From: Kangiella sediminilitoris
GTDB taxonomy: Bacteria > Pseudomonadota > Gammaproteobacteria > Enterobacterales > Kangiellaceae
Reading direction: 5' to 3'
DNA: 64,000 bases
NCBI RefSeq assembly: GCF_001708405.1
Contig: NZ_CP012418.1
Location: 682,001 to 746,000 of the forward strand
The notes beneath the pieces are model-generated. The model did no database searches, was not told the origin of the DNA, and saw only the letters and a program-made list of their open reading frames with translations. Below are positions 54,269 through 64,000 of this stretch, piece by piece. Both the position numbers and the translations under genes were made by a program. Within the stretch, counting starts at the first letter, position 1, and each line of letters starts with the position of its first letter.

Positions 54269-55846
54269 ATGTCTAAGTTGACGTCTGAAATTGAAAATCG
54301 CCGCACCTTCGCGATTATTTCTCACCCCGATGCGGGTAAAACAACCATTACGGAAAAAGTTCTGTTATTCGGTAAACAAATCCAGGAAGCGGGTGTGGTC
54401 AAAGGACGTAAGGGCAAACATGCGACTTCTGACTGGATGGAAATGGAAAAGGAACGTGGTATTTCTGTCACGACTTCTGTAATGCAGTTTCCCTATGGTG
54501 GCAAGACGGTTAACCTGCTGGATACCCCTGGACACGAAGACTTCTCTGAAGATACCTATCGTACCTTAACAGCAGTTGATTCGGCCTTAATGGTGATTGA
54601 TGGCGCCAAAGGTGTTGAGGCAAGAACCATTAAGTTGATGGAGGTGTGTCGTTTGCGAGATACACCAATCGTTACTTTCATGAACAAAATGGATCGTGAT
54701 ATTCGTGACCCCATCGAGCTGCTGGACGAAGTTGAAGAGGTATTAAAAATTAAGTGCGCACCGGTTTCTTGGCCGATTGGCATGGGTAAGCAGTTCAAGG
54801 GAGTTTATCATTTACTGGAAGATAAAACGTATTTATATAAATCAGGCCAGGGCCATACCATACAGGAAGAACGAATCATCGAAGGCCTTGACAATCCTGA
54901 GTTGGACGAAGCCATTGGCAGTTTAGCGAGTGATCTGCGTGACGAGCTGGAGCTTGTACTGGGTGCCAGTCATGAGTTTGATCTGCAGGAGTTTTTGGAG
55001 GGTAAGTTAACTCCGGTCTTCTTCGGTACCGCTTTGGGTAACTTCGGTGTGGATCATATGTTGAATGGTCTAACCGAGTGGGCTCCATCACCTCTGCCAC
55101 GCGAAGCAGATGAGCGCGAAGTGAAAGCAGCGGAGGATAAATTTACCGGCTTTGTATTCAAAATTCAGGCTAACATGGATCCTCAGCATCGTGACCGAAT
55201 CGCTTTTGTCAGAATCTGTAGTGGTAAGTACCAGAAAGGTATGAAAATGCGTCATGTAAGATTGGGACGGGATATTGCAGTGAATAATGCGCTAACCTTC
55301 CTTGCTGGTGACCGTGAGCATCTGGAGGAGGCCTATGCGGGAGACATTATTGGCCTTCATAACCATGGCACTATTCAGATCGGTGATACCTTTACTGAGG
55401 GTGAAATTCTAAAGTTCCGCGGTATCCCAAACTTTGCTCCAGAATTATTCCGCCGTGTTCGCTTGCGCGATCCGATGAAGAATAAAGCGTTGCTCAAGGG
55501 GCTGGTTCAATTATCAGAAGAAGGTGCGACACAGGTCTTTAAGCCACAAAACTCAAATGACCTGGTGTTGGGAGCGGTAGGTGTGCTGCAGTTTGACGTA
55601 GTTGCAGCAAGACTTAAAAATGAATATAAAGTAGAGTGTATTTACGACCAGGTGAATGTGTCTACTGCTCGCTGGGTGACCTGTGATGATGAGAAAAAGT
55701 TTGAAGAATTTAAACGTAAGAATTCTGATAATCTAGCGCTCGACGGTGGTGACAACTGGACTTATCTAGCGCCAACCATGGTTAATTTGAACTTGGCAAT
55801 AGAGCGCTGGCCAGAAGTTAAATTCCTTGAGACAAGAGAGCATTAA
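54269..55846 (+). CDS. prfC: Peptide chain release factor 3
   Basis: 525 residues (E. coli 529). Translational GTPase that recycles RF1 and RF2 after termination. G1 [14 protein letters not shown]2 region [12 protein letters not shown]3 DTPGHEDF, G4 NKMD; the RF3-specific domains follow ([11 protein letters not shown]-like [21 protein letters not shown] and the C-terminal QFDVVAARL block). The tatD-like gene follows eight bases later. The prfC neighbourhood with rimI matches the E. coli arrangement. Confidence 0.96.
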   Translation: MSKLTSEIENRRTFAIISHPDAGKTTITEKVLLFGKQIQEAGVVKGRKGKHATSDWMEMEKERGISVTTSVMQFPYGGKTVNLLDTPGHEDFSEDTYRTLTAVDSALMVIDGAKGVEARTIKLMEVCRLRDTPIVTFMNKMDRDIRDPIELLDEVEEVLKIKCAPVSWPIGMGKQFKGVYHLLEDKTYLYKSGQGHTIQEERIIEGLDNPELDEAIGSLASDLRDELELVLGASHEFDLQEFLEGKLTPVFFGTALGNFGVDHMLNGLTEWAPSPLPREADEREVKAAEDKFTGFVFKIQANMDPQHRDRIAFVRICSGKYQKGMKMRHVRLGRDIAVNNALTFLAGDREHLEEAYAGDIIGLHNHGTIQIGDTFTEGEILKFRGIPNFAPELFRRVRLRDPMKNKALLKGLVQLSEEGATQVFKPQNSNDLVLGAVGVLQFDVVAARLKNEYKVECIYDQVNVSTARWVTCDDEKKFEEFKRKNSDNLALDGGDNWTYLAPTMVNLNLAIERWPEVKFLETREH

Positions 55847-55854
55847 AAGAACAA

Positions 55855-56652
55855 ATGTTTAAACCCAAACCGAAAGCGCCAAACATAAAACTGTTCGACA
55901 GTCACTGTCACCTCGATTTCCCTGTTTTTGATAAGGATCGGAACGTTATATTTGATCAGATGCGCAAGGTTGGTATTGAGGGAGTTCTGATTCCCGGTGT
56001 ACAAAAGGATAACTGGAGATTCATTCGGCAGCTTGCCGCGATGCGACCTGAGGTCTCTGTTGCTTTGGGTTTGCATCCGATGTTCCTTAAGGAACATAAA
56101 AAGTCTCATATTCATGACCTTGAGCTCGCTGCAGGAGTCAAACCTTTGGCAGCCATAGGTGAAATTGGGCTGGATTTCTACGAGAAAAACCTCGATAGGA
56201 AAACTCAAATTAGCTTGTTTAAAGCGCAGATGGAAATCGCAAAGTCTTGTCGGCTTCCTGTGGTGCTGCATGTCCGTAAAGCCCATGAAGATGTCCTGCT
56301 GTACTTAAAGACCATGAAATTTCAGGAGGGGGGAATCGTTCACGCATTCAATGGCAGTATGCAACAAGCAGAGCGCTATCGTGACTTTGGTTTTAAGTTG
56401 GGGTTTGGTGGTGCCATGACATATCCTCGAGCTGTTAAGCTCAGGGACCTTGCGAAAAATTTGCCCCTAACGGATATTGTTCTAGAAACGGATGCGCCGG
56501 ACATGATGCCTGCTAACTGCGATCACGATCATAATAGTCCACTCTTCATTTTTAATAATTTTAATACGCTGGTTGAATTACGAGATGAGCCAGCCTCGCA
56601 AATTGCTGAGCAAACGACTGCCAATTCTCGGCAGGTTCTGCGCGTATCATAG
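55855..56652 (+). CDS. TatD family metal-dependent hydrolase
   Basis: 265 residues. Amidohydrolase-fold metal ligands: DSHCHLDF near the N-terminus, GEIGLDF with the bridging glutamate, HVRKAHED, HAFNGS and ETDAPDMMP. Members are 3'-5' DNases or deoxyribonuclease-like enzymes. In E. coli a paralogue (yjjV) also lies in the prfC region, so this may be the YjjV type. It shares the transcript of prfC. Confidence 0.9.
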   Translation: MFKPKPKAPNIKLFDSHCHLDFPVFDKDRNVIFDQMRKVGIEGVLIPGVQKDNWRFIRQLAAMRPEVSVALGLHPMFLKEHKKSHIHDLELAAGVKPLAAIGEIGLDFYEKNLDRKTQISLFKAQMEIAKSCRLPVVLHVRKAHEDVLLYLKTMKFQEGGIVHAFNGSMQQAERYRDFGFKLGFGGAMTYPRAVKLRDLAKNLPLTDIVLETDAPDMMPANCDHDHNSPLFIFNNFNTLVELRDEPASQIAEQTTANSRQVLRVS

Positions 56653-56710
56653 TGTATAAAGACAGATGATGTCACATTCTAGATAAATCCCGGTTGTTGT
56701 TGTTCATTTC

Positions 56711-56774
56711 TTAAGCTATATATCTGTAGGCTGCGAAAACTTTAATTGGAAATAAAGTCGCAGTTATAGCTTAA
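56711..56774 (+). promoter_or_regulatory. Structured leader upstream of the TonB-dependent receptor gene
   Basis: Nested inverted repeats: TTAAGCTATA (56711-56720) with TATAGCTTAA (56765-56774), perfect 10 of 10; CTGCG (56731-56735) with CGCAG (56759-56763); ACTTTA (56739-56744) with TAAAGT (56753-56758). Together 21 pairs in 64 bases, ending 37 bases before the start codon. No T-run, so not a standard terminator. It could be an RNA regulatory element or overlapping operator sites. Confidence 0.5.
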
Positions 56775-56811
56775 AAAACAATGAACTAATAAATAACAAA
56801 TGGGGATTATC

Positions 56812-59733
56812 ATGGATAAAAATCTATTTTTTCCACCCGTAAAAAAATTGTTAGTGACCACGGCAGTACTTGCCACTTTGGGCGCTAGCAATACCACCAT
56901 AGCAGCTGAAGAAGAAACCGGTGCGGAAGCAGAACGAATTCTTGTGACAGGTTCTCGTATCCGTCAGGCTCAGGCCGAAGGGGCTAATCCCGTACGAGTT
57001 CTGGATCGCGAATACCTTGATCAGTCTGGTTTGAAAACCGTCGGTGATATTCTTGCTCGTTTACCTGCCGCAGGTTCAGCTTTAAATACACGCTTTAACA
57101 GTAGTGGTAACTTTGGTTTCCCACCTGATGGCGGTGGCGTAGGTGCTGGCGCTGCTCAGGTTTCGTTGCGTCATATGAAGGCAAAGAGAACTTTGGTGCT
57201 AGTAGATGGTATTCGTTGGGTCAATGGTTCCTCAGCATCGGGTGTCTCTAATTCCGTAGACTTAAATACCATTCCAATTAGTATGATTGAGCGCATCGAA
57301 ATTCTCGAAGATGGCGCTTCATCAATTTACGGTTCTGATGCGATTGCAGGGGTTGTTAACGTTATTACCCGAAAAGATTTTGACGGCATGGAGTTCAACG
57401 CTTATGGCGGTATGTTTGATGAAGGCGATGGTGAAACCGGTCAATTTGATTTAGCGTTTGGTGCTTCCGGCGATAAACATCGTGTCTTCTTCAGTTTGAG
57501 TCATTATGAGCAAGACCCGGTTGACTCTATTGAGCGTGAATTATCAGCTTTGCCTAAACCAAATACCGGTTTAACTCGTGGTAGTTCGGGCACGCCTCAG
57601 GGGCGGTTCCTATTTTTAGGTCAGGATAATGATGGTGATGGCGATCCCGATGTAAATAACTTAACCATTAATGATGGTGTCACTGGGATCCCAACCTATG
57701 ATCCTAACAATCCGGGTGGGGCGACCGATGATTTTCATACTTTCACAAACAATGACCGTTACAACTATGCTGAATATAACTTGTATGTAACGCCCAGCCA
57801 AAGAACGTCAATTTTTGGCCAGGCCGATTATCAGCTAACCGATAACGTGAACTTCTATACCAAGGCTTTGTTTAACAATCGGAAGTCAACTAACCGTGCA
57901 GCACCTGAGCCAATGTTTTTAGGGCCAGAGGCCGGTACAGGTGGTCTAGCTGATACGGTCAGTATTCATGAAACTAACCCGTACAACCCCTTTGGTATGA
58001 CATTGGACGAGAATAACTTGATCTTCATCGGTCGTCGTCCTATTGAAGGTGGTCCACGTATCTTTAAACAAAATGTTGATACGACTTATGTTGGAATGGG
58101 CTTAAATGGTGATTTCATAGCCGGTGATAGTAGCTTCTACTGGGACTTGAATTACACCCATGGTAAGAATGAGGCCAAACAAACTACCTATGGTAGCTAC
58201 AATATTCGCCATATCAAAAACGCGCTAGGTCCACTTTCCGACTGTCAGGCAATCGACGGCTGTGTGCCATTAAATATCTTTGGCGGTCAGGGTGACGGCT
58301 CTGGAACCATTACTCAAGAGATGCTTGACTATATTCAGCCCGTATTGACAGACCAGAGTGAGAATGTAATTGATACTATTTCTGCGAACATTACAGGTGA
58401 CCTTTTTGAGATGCCGGCCGGTTTTGTGTCTTTCGCAGCAGGTATCGAGTCCCGTGAATATCGTGGTTATTATCAGCCTGATGCGATTATCGTGGCAGGG
58501 GATAGTAATGGTGTTCCTTCGACGCCAACTCGCGGTTCTTATGAAGTAGATGAGTATTATGCGGAGTTTAAGGTCCCTCTACTGGCTGATATGTCAGCTG
58601 CTAAGGATTTAAGCTTAACACTTGCAGCGAGAAACTCGGACTATAGTACTTTCGGTTCTGATACCACAACGAAGTTTGGCCTTTTATGGCGCGTAACCGA
58701 TAACTTTATGCTACGTGGCTCTTTATCGGAAGGTTTCCGAGCTCCTAGTATCGGAGAACTTTATTCCAGTGGTTCGCGTTTCGATGCTGAGTTAGCGGAT
58801 CGTTGTAGTGATTACGTTGGTACTCAGTATGAAACAAACTGTGCTGCGCTAGGGGTCCCTGACACTTACCAGCAGCTTAACAGTCAGATCTCAATCACAA
58901 CAGGTGGTAATCCAGACTTAAAACCTGAAACGTCAGACAGCACCACTTTCGGTTTTGTTTTCAGTCCAGAACTGAACGTTGACTGGGTTAATACTCTGGA
59001 TATCAAAGGTACTTATTACAAGCATGAACTCGAAGGTGCTATTGAACCAATCGATGCTCAGGCGCAGCTGGATCTATGTGTTAATACTCTGGACCCGCAG
59101 TTCTGTAATGGTATCAGCCGTACCAGTGGCGGAGCGATCAATGGCTTCAATAATCGACTGGTTAATATCGGTGCTATTGATACATCCGGCTATGATATTG
59201 AGATTAGCTATACCAGTCCGCAATATGACTGGGGTATGTTAAATGCCAGCTGGGTTAATACTTTTGTTAACGAGTACGTCGAGGAGTCATTGGGGCAACG
59301 AGTCGATCTCGCCGGTATTGAGCGAAATGATTCCGGTATTCCTGAGTGGAAGTCTCGCCTGGCGATGGGCTGGAAATTTGAGAACCTGGCGTTTAACTGG
59401 ACAGTACGTCATGTAGATAGCCTGACAGAGTCTTGTAGTGACTTCCTGGATGGAACACCTGATAGCTTAACTAATTTAGGTTTATGCTCTAATCCAAACA
59501 CTGCGAATAATTCTCTATCAACTAATAAGCTGGATGCCAGTACATACAGTGACTTCCAGTTCAGCTATTTCCCTGAGCTAGAGGACGTTGATATGGAACT
59601 AACTGTTGGTATTAATAATGCCTTCAATGAAGCGCCACCAGCATGTTATAGCTGTTCTTTGAATGGTTATGATCCTTCGGTTTATGACCCAGAAGGTAGC
59701 TTCAGTTATGTCTCAGTAAAGATGAAGTTCTAA
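56812..59733 (+). CDS. TonB-dependent outer membrane receptor
   Basis: 973 residues from ATG 56812, with a GGGGA motif upstream; ATG 56800 is an alternative. Signal peptide to about TTIAA. A TonB-box-like [10 protein letters not shown] leads into the plug domain ([59 protein letters not shown]), then the 22-strand barrel ending in YVSVKMKF. The size and the SRIRQ-type plug place it among the large receptors for sugars, peptides or other organic ligands rather than classic siderophores. The ligand is unknown; no transport partners are adjacent. Confidence 0.93.
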   Translation: MDKNLFFPPVKKLLVTTAVLATLGASNTTIAAEEETGAEAERILVTGSRIRQAQAEGANPVRVLDREYLDQSGLKTVGDILARLPAAGSALNTRFNSSGNFGFPPDGGGVGAGAAQVSLRHMKAKRTLVLVDGIRWVNGSSASGVSNSVDLNTIPISMIERIEILEDGASSIYGSDAIAGVVNVITRKDFDGMEFNAYGGMFDEGDGETGQFDLAFGASGDKHRVFFSLSHYEQDPVDSIERELSALPKPNTGLTRGSSGTPQGRFLFLGQDNDGDGDPDVNNLTINDGVTGIPTYDPNNPGGATDDFHTFTNNDRYNYAEYNLYVTPSQRTSIFGQADYQLTDNVNFYTKALFNNRKSTNRAAPEPMFLGPEAGTGGLADTVSIHETNPYNPFGMTLDENNLIFIGRRPIEGGPRIFKQNVDTTYVGMGLNGDFIAGDSSFYWDLNYTHGKNEAKQTTYGSYNIRHIKNALGPLSDCQAIDGCVPLNIFGGQGDGSGTITQEMLDYIQPVLTDQSENVIDTISANITGDLFEMPAGFVSFAAGIESREYRGYYQPDAIIVAGDSNGVPSTPTRGSYEVDEYYAEFKVPLLADMSAAKDLSLTLAARNSDYSTFGSDTTTKFGLLWRVTDNFMLRGSLSEGFRAPSIGELYSSGSRFDAELADRCSDYVGTQYETNCAALGVPDTYQQLNSQISITTGGNPDLKPETSDSTTFGFVFSPELNVDWVNTLDIKGTYYKHELEGAIEPIDAQAQLDLCVNTLDPQFCNGISRTSGGAINGFNNRLVNIGAIDTSGYDIEISYTSPQYDWGMLNASWVNTFVNEYVEESLGQRVDLAGIERNDSGIPEWKSRLAMGWKFENLAFNWTVRHVDSLTESCSDFLDGTPDSLTNLGLCSNPNTANNSLSTNKLDASTYSDFQFSYFPELEDVDMELTVGINNAFNEAPPACYSCSLNGYDPSVYDPEGSFSYVSVKMKF

Positions 59734-59753
59734 GCTGAAACAAAACGTTCGAT

Positions 59754-59778
59754 AAAATGGGGCTTCGGCCCCATTTTT
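59754..59778 (+). terminator. Rho-independent terminator
   Basis: AAAATGGGGC (59754-59763), a TTCG tetraloop, then GCCCCATTTTT; ends the receptor transcript. Confidence 0.93.
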
Positions 59779-59868
59779 ACTATTAATTATTAACTAACTC
59801 TTTGAAAAAACAGAAAGATGCTTTAACCTGAGTGAAGAGATCATAAGCTGATATGGCTACAATAACGC

Positions 59869-61638
59869 ATGACTTCACCACTATCATCTATACATATTCT
59901 GCAGTTATTATTAAAAGCTGACTGGATCACGCAGGAGCAATTTGATGCTGCAAAGATCCATCTGCGACGCGCTGATCACAAGTTACATCCTATTGAGCAA
60001 GTCGCTCAGCTATCACTGACACGACACGACCAAAACCAGAAAATAATTGATGAAGAAGTTCTAACCCGTTTTGTAGCAGGCCTTTATAAACTTCCCTACT
60101 ACCGAATTGATCCCCTTAAAGTCAAAGTAGACGAAGTGACCGAGGTAATGTCGTACGCTTACGCGCAGCGTCATGGAATATTAGCGGTGGAGGTAGATGA
60201 GGGCGAGGGAGCAGTTAAAGTTGCGGTCATGAATCCAGAGAACTTATCCTGGAAAGAAAGTCTGGCCCAAATTGTCAGTAAAGACATAGTACCAGTCTTT
60301 GCAAACCCAGCTTCCATTAAACGCTATCAAAAAGAGTTTTATCAACTCTCTGCATCTGTAGCCGGTGCCAAAAATACCAAGATGCAGAATGACTCTAATG
60401 TTCAAAATCTTGAGCAATTAATTGAGTTGAAGGAGGGCGAGGAAGCTGATGCCAATGACAAGCATATCGTACAAATTGTTGACTGGCTTTTACAATATGC
60501 CTTTAAAGAACGAGCCAGTGATATCCACATTGAACCACGTCGCGAAGTAGGAAAAATCCGCTTTCGTATTGACGGTGTATTACATAATGTTTACGAGTTA
60601 CCTATTGCTATTACGCATGCTGTTATTTCGCGTCTGAAAATATTAGGTCGAATGGATTTAGCTGAAAGACGTAAACCCTTGGACGGAAGGGTAAAAACCA
60701 AAGCACCAAACGGACAAGAAATCGAACTACGTTTATCCACTCTGCCAACAGCATTTGGAGAAAAGTTTGTTGGCCGTATTTTTGATCCAACAGTGTTAAC
60801 GCGAGAGTTTTCTGAGTTAGGACTCGAGCCAGAAACCGAGCATACGTGGCGAGAGCTTATCGGTCAGTCAACAGGTATTGTATTACTGACAGGGCCAACT
60901 GGCTCGGGTAAAACAACGACCTTGTATACTTCACTAAAATTATTGGCAACCTCGGAAGTTAATGTCTGTACAATTGAAGATCCGATAGAGATGGTTGACC
61001 CGAGGCTCAATCAGATGCAGGTTCATCATGATATTGATCTCGATTTTGCTGCGGGCGTGAAAGCTCTTTTGCGTCAGGACCCTGATATCATCATGATCGG
61101 TGAGATTCGCGATAAGGAAACGGCGCAGATGGCAGTTCAGGCTGCGTTGACGGGACACCTTGTTATTTCCACGCTGCATACGAATGACGCTCCATCAGCG
61201 ATGAGCCGTCTGATTGAAGTCGGCGTTGAACCCTATCTGCTTAATGCGACCATGCTGGGTGTTATGGCGCAGAGACTCGTTCGTACCTTGTGCCCAAGCT
61301 GTAAACAAAAAACAAAAATTAATCCCGATGCCTGGAAAGTTTTAACCCATGGCGATGTCAGTGATACCTTAGTAATGCCGGAAGAGGTCTATGAGCCTGT
61401 TGGCTGTGATGATTGTCGACATACCGGTTATCAGGGTAGACAGGGTATTTATGAGCTGATGCGTGTTACAGATGATCTTAAAGATCTCATCCATGATGAT
61501 GCACAGATCAAAAGCTTGCGCAAACAGGCACAGAAAGATGGTATGCACTTACTCAGAATTAGTGGTGCCTACAAAGTGGCACAAGGACTGACGACTATTG
61601 AGGAAGTGTTGCGGGTCGCTCCAAAAGATAATAATTAG
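59869..61638 (+). CDS. GspE/PulE family secretion-type ATPase (orphan)
   Basis: 589 residues. N-terminal GspE-N-like domain (~1-160), then the ATPase: ASDIHIEPR and RFRIDGVLH, Walker A GPTGSGKTT (342-350), Asp box TIEDPIE, Walker B DIIMIGEIRD (406-415), His box LTGHLVISTLHTND (427-440), and a four-cysteine zinc motif (CPSC ... CDDC). Such ATPases drive type II secretion or type IV pili. No other secretion genes are in the window, so its partners must be encoded elsewhere or it acts alone with a distant system. Confidence 0.88.
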   Translation: MTSPLSSIHILQLLLKADWITQEQFDAAKIHLRRADHKLHPIEQVAQLSLTRHDQNQKIIDEEVLTRFVAGLYKLPYYRIDPLKVKVDEVTEVMSYAYAQRHGILAVEVDEGEGAVKVAVMNPENLSWKESLAQIVSKDIVPVFANPASIKRYQKEFYQLSASVAGAKNTKMQNDSNVQNLEQLIELKEGEEADANDKHIVQIVDWLLQYAFKERASDIHIEPRREVGKIRFRIDGVLHNVYELPIAITHAVISRLKILGRMDLAERRKPLDGRVKTKAPNGQEIELRLSTLPTAFGEKFVGRIFDPTVLTREFSELGLEPETEHTWRELIGQSTGIVLLTGPTGSGKTTTLYTSLKLLATSEVNVCTIEDPIEMVDPRLNQMQVHHDIDLDFAAGVKALLRQDPDIIMIGEIRDKETAQMAVQAALTGHLVISTLHTNDAPSAMSRLIEVGVEPYLLNATMLGVMAQRLVRTLCPSCKQKTKINPDAWKVLTHGDVSDTLVMPEEVYEPVGCDDCRHTGYQGRQGIYELMRVTDDLKDLIHDDAQIKSLRKQAQKDGMHLLRISGAYKVAQGLTTIEEVLRVAPKDNN

Positions 61639-61644
61639 AAGTAA

Positions 61645-61675
61645 CAGTAACAGGCCTTACCTGTTACTGCTTTTC
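61645..61675 (+). terminator. Terminator at the gspE-like/mltF junction
   Basis: CAGTAACAGG (61645-61654) and CCTGTTACTG (61660-61669), a perfect ten-base stem with loop CCTTA, followed by a T-rich tract. It overlaps the 3' end of mltF on the other strand. Confidence 0.7.
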
Positions 61676-63142
61676 TTCTTCAACATCACCCTGATCTTCA
61701 ATGGCTTCATCGATGACTTCATCAGCGGGTTCAATGTCATTTTCTTCCGGCTCTTCCTCAACCAGTTCCGCAGCACCAGGCTTGGGCTCTTCCAGTTTCT
61801 TCAGGACCTGATAGTAGCGGCGGATGTTATTGACATACTTGACGGGCTCATCGCCGCGGGCGTAACCAAATCGAGTTTGTGAATACCATTTTTTCTGTCT
61901 TAGTAGTGGCAGGAACTTTTTCACTACAAGCCACTTATCAGGATTTTCCCCAGCTTTCTGGGCCAGACGTCTGGCGTCTTCCAAATGACCAAAGCCAACG
62001 TTGTAACCCGCAAGCGCGAACCAGGTACGATCGGGGTCGCTGATTCGATCCGGGATCTTATCCTTCATAAGACGGAAGTATTCGGCGCCGCCCATTATGC
62101 TCTGCTCAGCATCGATTCTGTTTTCGATACCAAGTTGGCGGGACGTGTCCTGGGTTAACATCATTAAGCCCCTAACTCCGGTAGGAGATCGAGCTTTGGG
62201 ATTCCAATGCGACTCTTGATAGCCCATTGCGGCCAGGAACCGCCAATCCAGGTCGTCACCGGCAGCTTCATAGAAAAATGGTTTGAACTCTGGGAGCTTG
62301 CTTTCAATAGCGCGATGGAAAGCGCGGCTACCGACATAGTCAAACTTGGATAAGTGCCCATAGTACCGCTCGATAAGATAGGACAAGGTTCCATCTTCAC
62401 GGATACGACTAAAGAACTCTATCACTTTGATAAATAGACTGTTATCTTCACTCTTACTGAAGACCCAGGCCAGGTCTTCTGGCTCAGAAACACTAAATGC
62501 AACTGCTAACTCAGGTTGAACCTGTCGCATTAAATCAAGCTCATTTGAGTCAACGATAGTATATTTGATTTCTCCTGAAAGTACCTGATCCAGCAAGTCC
62601 TGCGTGGTCAGGTCCGAGCGTTCAGTCCAGCTTAAATTAGGATAGTCTTCCTGAACATCATATAGATCTTCAGAGTGGGAGCTATTACCTATAACGGTCA
62701 GTTGCTCATCTACCTGGGAAAAATCTCTAGGTCGCTTGGTTCCTTTGAGGTACACCAGCTTACTGGTAATGCTCTGGTATGGAGGACCAAAGCGTAACCT
62801 TTCCTGACGCTGTTTGGTCACGGTTAAACCTGCGGCAGCGAAGTCTACCTTGCCTTCTTCAACTTCGCTTAAGATCTTGGCGATATCATTATGTGTGACG
62901 ATTTCTACGCGTACGCCCAGATCCTCAGCGAATAGTTTGACCAACTCGTACTCAAAGCCCGAAAAACCACTCTCACCGACTGACATTGTGGTTGGAGAAA
63001 TACGGCTATAGACTTTGATGTAGCCCTTATCCTTAATGCGTTCGAGCTGTGATTTTTGCTGATAGTCGCATGAAGTTAGACCCAGTACTCCAATAGAGAT
63101 GAACGCAAGCAAGCCAAGTGTTTTCGCAAAATGGTTTATCAT
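61664..63142 (-). CDS. mltF: Membrane-bound lytic murein transglycosylase F
   Basis: 492 residues. Lipobox-like LTSC near residue 25. An amino-acid-binding (SBP_bac_3) module spans ~35-265 (RIKDKGYIKVYSRISPTT; GKVDFAAAGLTVT), followed by the SLT catalytic domain with the glutamate in MGYQESHWNPKARSPTGVRGLMMLT. An acidic tail (EEPEENDIEPADE) closes the protein. It cleaves peptidoglycan glycan strands at the outer membrane; the regulatory module senses muropeptides in homologues. It is divergent from purL, as in E. coli. Confidence 0.95.
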   Translation of the reverse strand: MINHFAKTLGLLAFISIGVLGLTSCDYQQKSQLERIKDKGYIKVYSRISPTTMSVGESGFSGFEYELVKLFAEDLGVRVEIVTHNDIAKILSEVEEGKVDFAAAGLTVTKQRQERLRFGPPYQSITSKLVYLKGTKRPRDFSQVDEQLTVIGNSSHSEDLYDVQEDYPNLSWTERSDLTTQDLLDQVLSGEIKYTIVDSNELDLMRQVQPELAVAFSVSEPEDLAWVFSKSEDNSLFIKVIEFFSRIREDGTLSYLIERYYGHLSKFDYVGSRAFHRAIESKLPEFKPFFYEAAGDDLDWRFLAAMGYQESHWNPKARSPTGVRGLMMLTQDTSRQLGIENRIDAEQSIMGGAEYFRLMKDKIPDRISDPDRTWFALAGYNVGFGHLEDARRLAQKAGENPDKWLVVKKFLPLLRQKKWYSQTRFGYARGDEPVKYVNNIRRYYQVLKKLEEPKPGAAELVEEEPEENDIEPADEVIDEAIEDQGDVEEEKQ

Positions 63143-63304
63143 TCAATGATTATCAAATAGTTATCCTCTAGTCGGCATTATGGGGGTAAATACTAAAAAA
63201 GTGCAAATTTAAGCGTTTAAATGCATTCAATGTCTTATCAAAAAGTCCTAGATGGAGTAAAATTTGCGCACTTATGTCATCCACTCCACAGTTTAGAGAA
63301 GTTT

Positions 63305-64000
63305 ATGCTCATACTACGCGGAAACCCAGCCTACTCACAATTCCAGAAACAACGTTTATTTGAAGAAGCTAGCGCCATAGAGCCAAAAATTGCAGAAGTT
63401 TATGGTGAGTTTGTCCATTATGTTCATACTAATGACGAATTGACCGAAGATGAACTGCAGGTGCTGGATCGCTTGCTGGAGTATGGGCCTTCACGAGTTA
63501 CCAGTGAACATACAGGTAAACGTATGATTGTAGTTCCACGTCCTGGCACCATTTCTCCATGGTCCTCAAAAGCGACAGATATCGCACAAAACTGTGGGTT
63601 GGAAAAGATTATCCGTATTGAGCGCGGCGTAGCGGTCTACTTTAATACTGCCGAGGGAATCAGCATTGAGGCTGACGTTGCTGAACGCTTAAAGCCACTT
63701 ATCCATGACCGCATGACTCAGGCCGTTCTTAGTCAGCACCAGGAAGCAGAGCAACTTTTTGTACAGGAAAGCCCGAAGCCTTACGCAACGGTCGATATCC
63801 TGAAGGGTGGTCGTGAAGCGCTGGAAATAGCCAATGTAGAGATTGGGCTGGCATTAGCGGATGACGAAATCGATTACCTGGTTGAAAGTTTTACGCAGTT
63901 GGGTCGCAACCCGATCGACGTTGAGCTTATGATGTTTGCACAAGCGAACTCAGAGCACTGCCGTCATAAGATTTTCAATGCATCGTGGACCATTGATGGC
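63305..64000 (+). CDS. purL: Phosphoribosylformylglycinamidine synthase (3' end cut by the window)
   Basis: The frame is open from ATG 63305 to the right edge (232 codons of an expected ~1,290). N-terminus [18 protein letters not shown]; PurS-like region with GPSRVTSEH and [22 protein letters not shown]; then the start of the FGAM synthase domain, [19 protein letters not shown], a family signature. It converts FGAR and glutamine to FGAM in purine synthesis. It is the standard neighbour of mltF. Confidence 0.96.
   Translation, partial: MLILRGNPAYSQFQKQRLFEEASAIEPKIAEVYGEFVHYVHTNDELTEDELQVLDRLLEYGPSRVTSEHTGKRMIVVPRPGTISPWSSKATDIAQNCGLEKIIRIERGVAVYFNTAEGISIEADVAERLKPLIHDRMTQAVLSQHQEAEQLFVQESPKPYATVDILKGGREALEIANVEIGLALADDEIDYLVESFTQLGRNPIDVELMMFAQANSEHCRHKIFNASWTIDG

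Overview
This is a bacterial chromosomal segment at moderate (mid-40s) GC, densely coded, with no tRNA, rRNA, prophage, insertion sequence or CRISPR array that I can see. The gene blocks point to a gammaproteobacterium: mltD-gloB-yafS-like-rnhA-dnaQ, tesA-ybbA-ybbP, holD-like-rimI-(mscS)-prfC-tatD and mltF-purL are all groupings known from E. coli. Together with the astADB operon, PsrA/FadE and an Mrp-type cation/proton antiporter, this suits a marine, amino-acid-using member of the Oceanospirillales or a neighbour (Kangiella-like). The genus is inference.

Layout. 1-5.0 kb: end of an ABC-2 (NatB-like) permease gene, cell-wall hydrolase mltD, glyoxalase II, then methyltransferase, RNase HI and DNA polymerase III epsilon. 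5.3-12.9 kb: a nine-gene, translationally coupled Mrp antiporter operon (E, F, G, MrpA-C-terminus/MrpB fusion, C, D, second D-like, small membrane protein, third D/A-like). The fusion gene seems to use a rare ATA start. 12.9-17.6 kb: a large secreted protein with MACPF-like features facing a ToxR/CadC-like regulator with a periplasmic beta-propeller, then a 68-residue exported peptide. 18.0-24.8 kb: fadR, a VolA-like lipase lipoprotein, sohB, tpm and an S9 peptidase. 25.3-29.8 kb: a lipoprotein, a dicarboxylate/amino-acid symporter, and a BlaI/BlaR1-like pair with two palindromic operators. 29.8-35.2 kb: arginine succinyltransferase catabolism (astB, astD, astA, divergent astC/argD). 35.3-46.1 kb: ompW with an FNR-type box, tesA/ybbAP, topA, pyrD, rlmKL. 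46.2-50.6 kb: a lysine-rich histone H1-like protein with coding repeats, a thioredoxin-fold protein, psrA and fadE. 50.7-56.7 kb: a short leuA, a HolD-like protein, rimI, an MscS-type channel, prfC and tatD. 56.7-64.0 kb: a TonB-dependent receptor with a strongly structured leader, an orphan GspE-like ATPase, mltF, and the start of purL.

How it fits together. Energy and carbon come from arginine (ast operon), dicarboxylates or amino acids (symporter), peptides (S9 peptidase) and lipids (surface lipase, FadE). Fatty-acid use appears to be controlled by two regulators, FadR and PsrA, each with a palindrome in its own promoter region. The Mrp operon links ion gradients to pH and sodium balance. 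The least understood parts are the MACPF-like protein with its regulator, the BlaR1-like protein carrying a coiled coil and TonB domain in place of a beta-lactam sensor, the small Mrp-cluster protein, the LeuA without a regulatory domain, and the receptor-gene leader.
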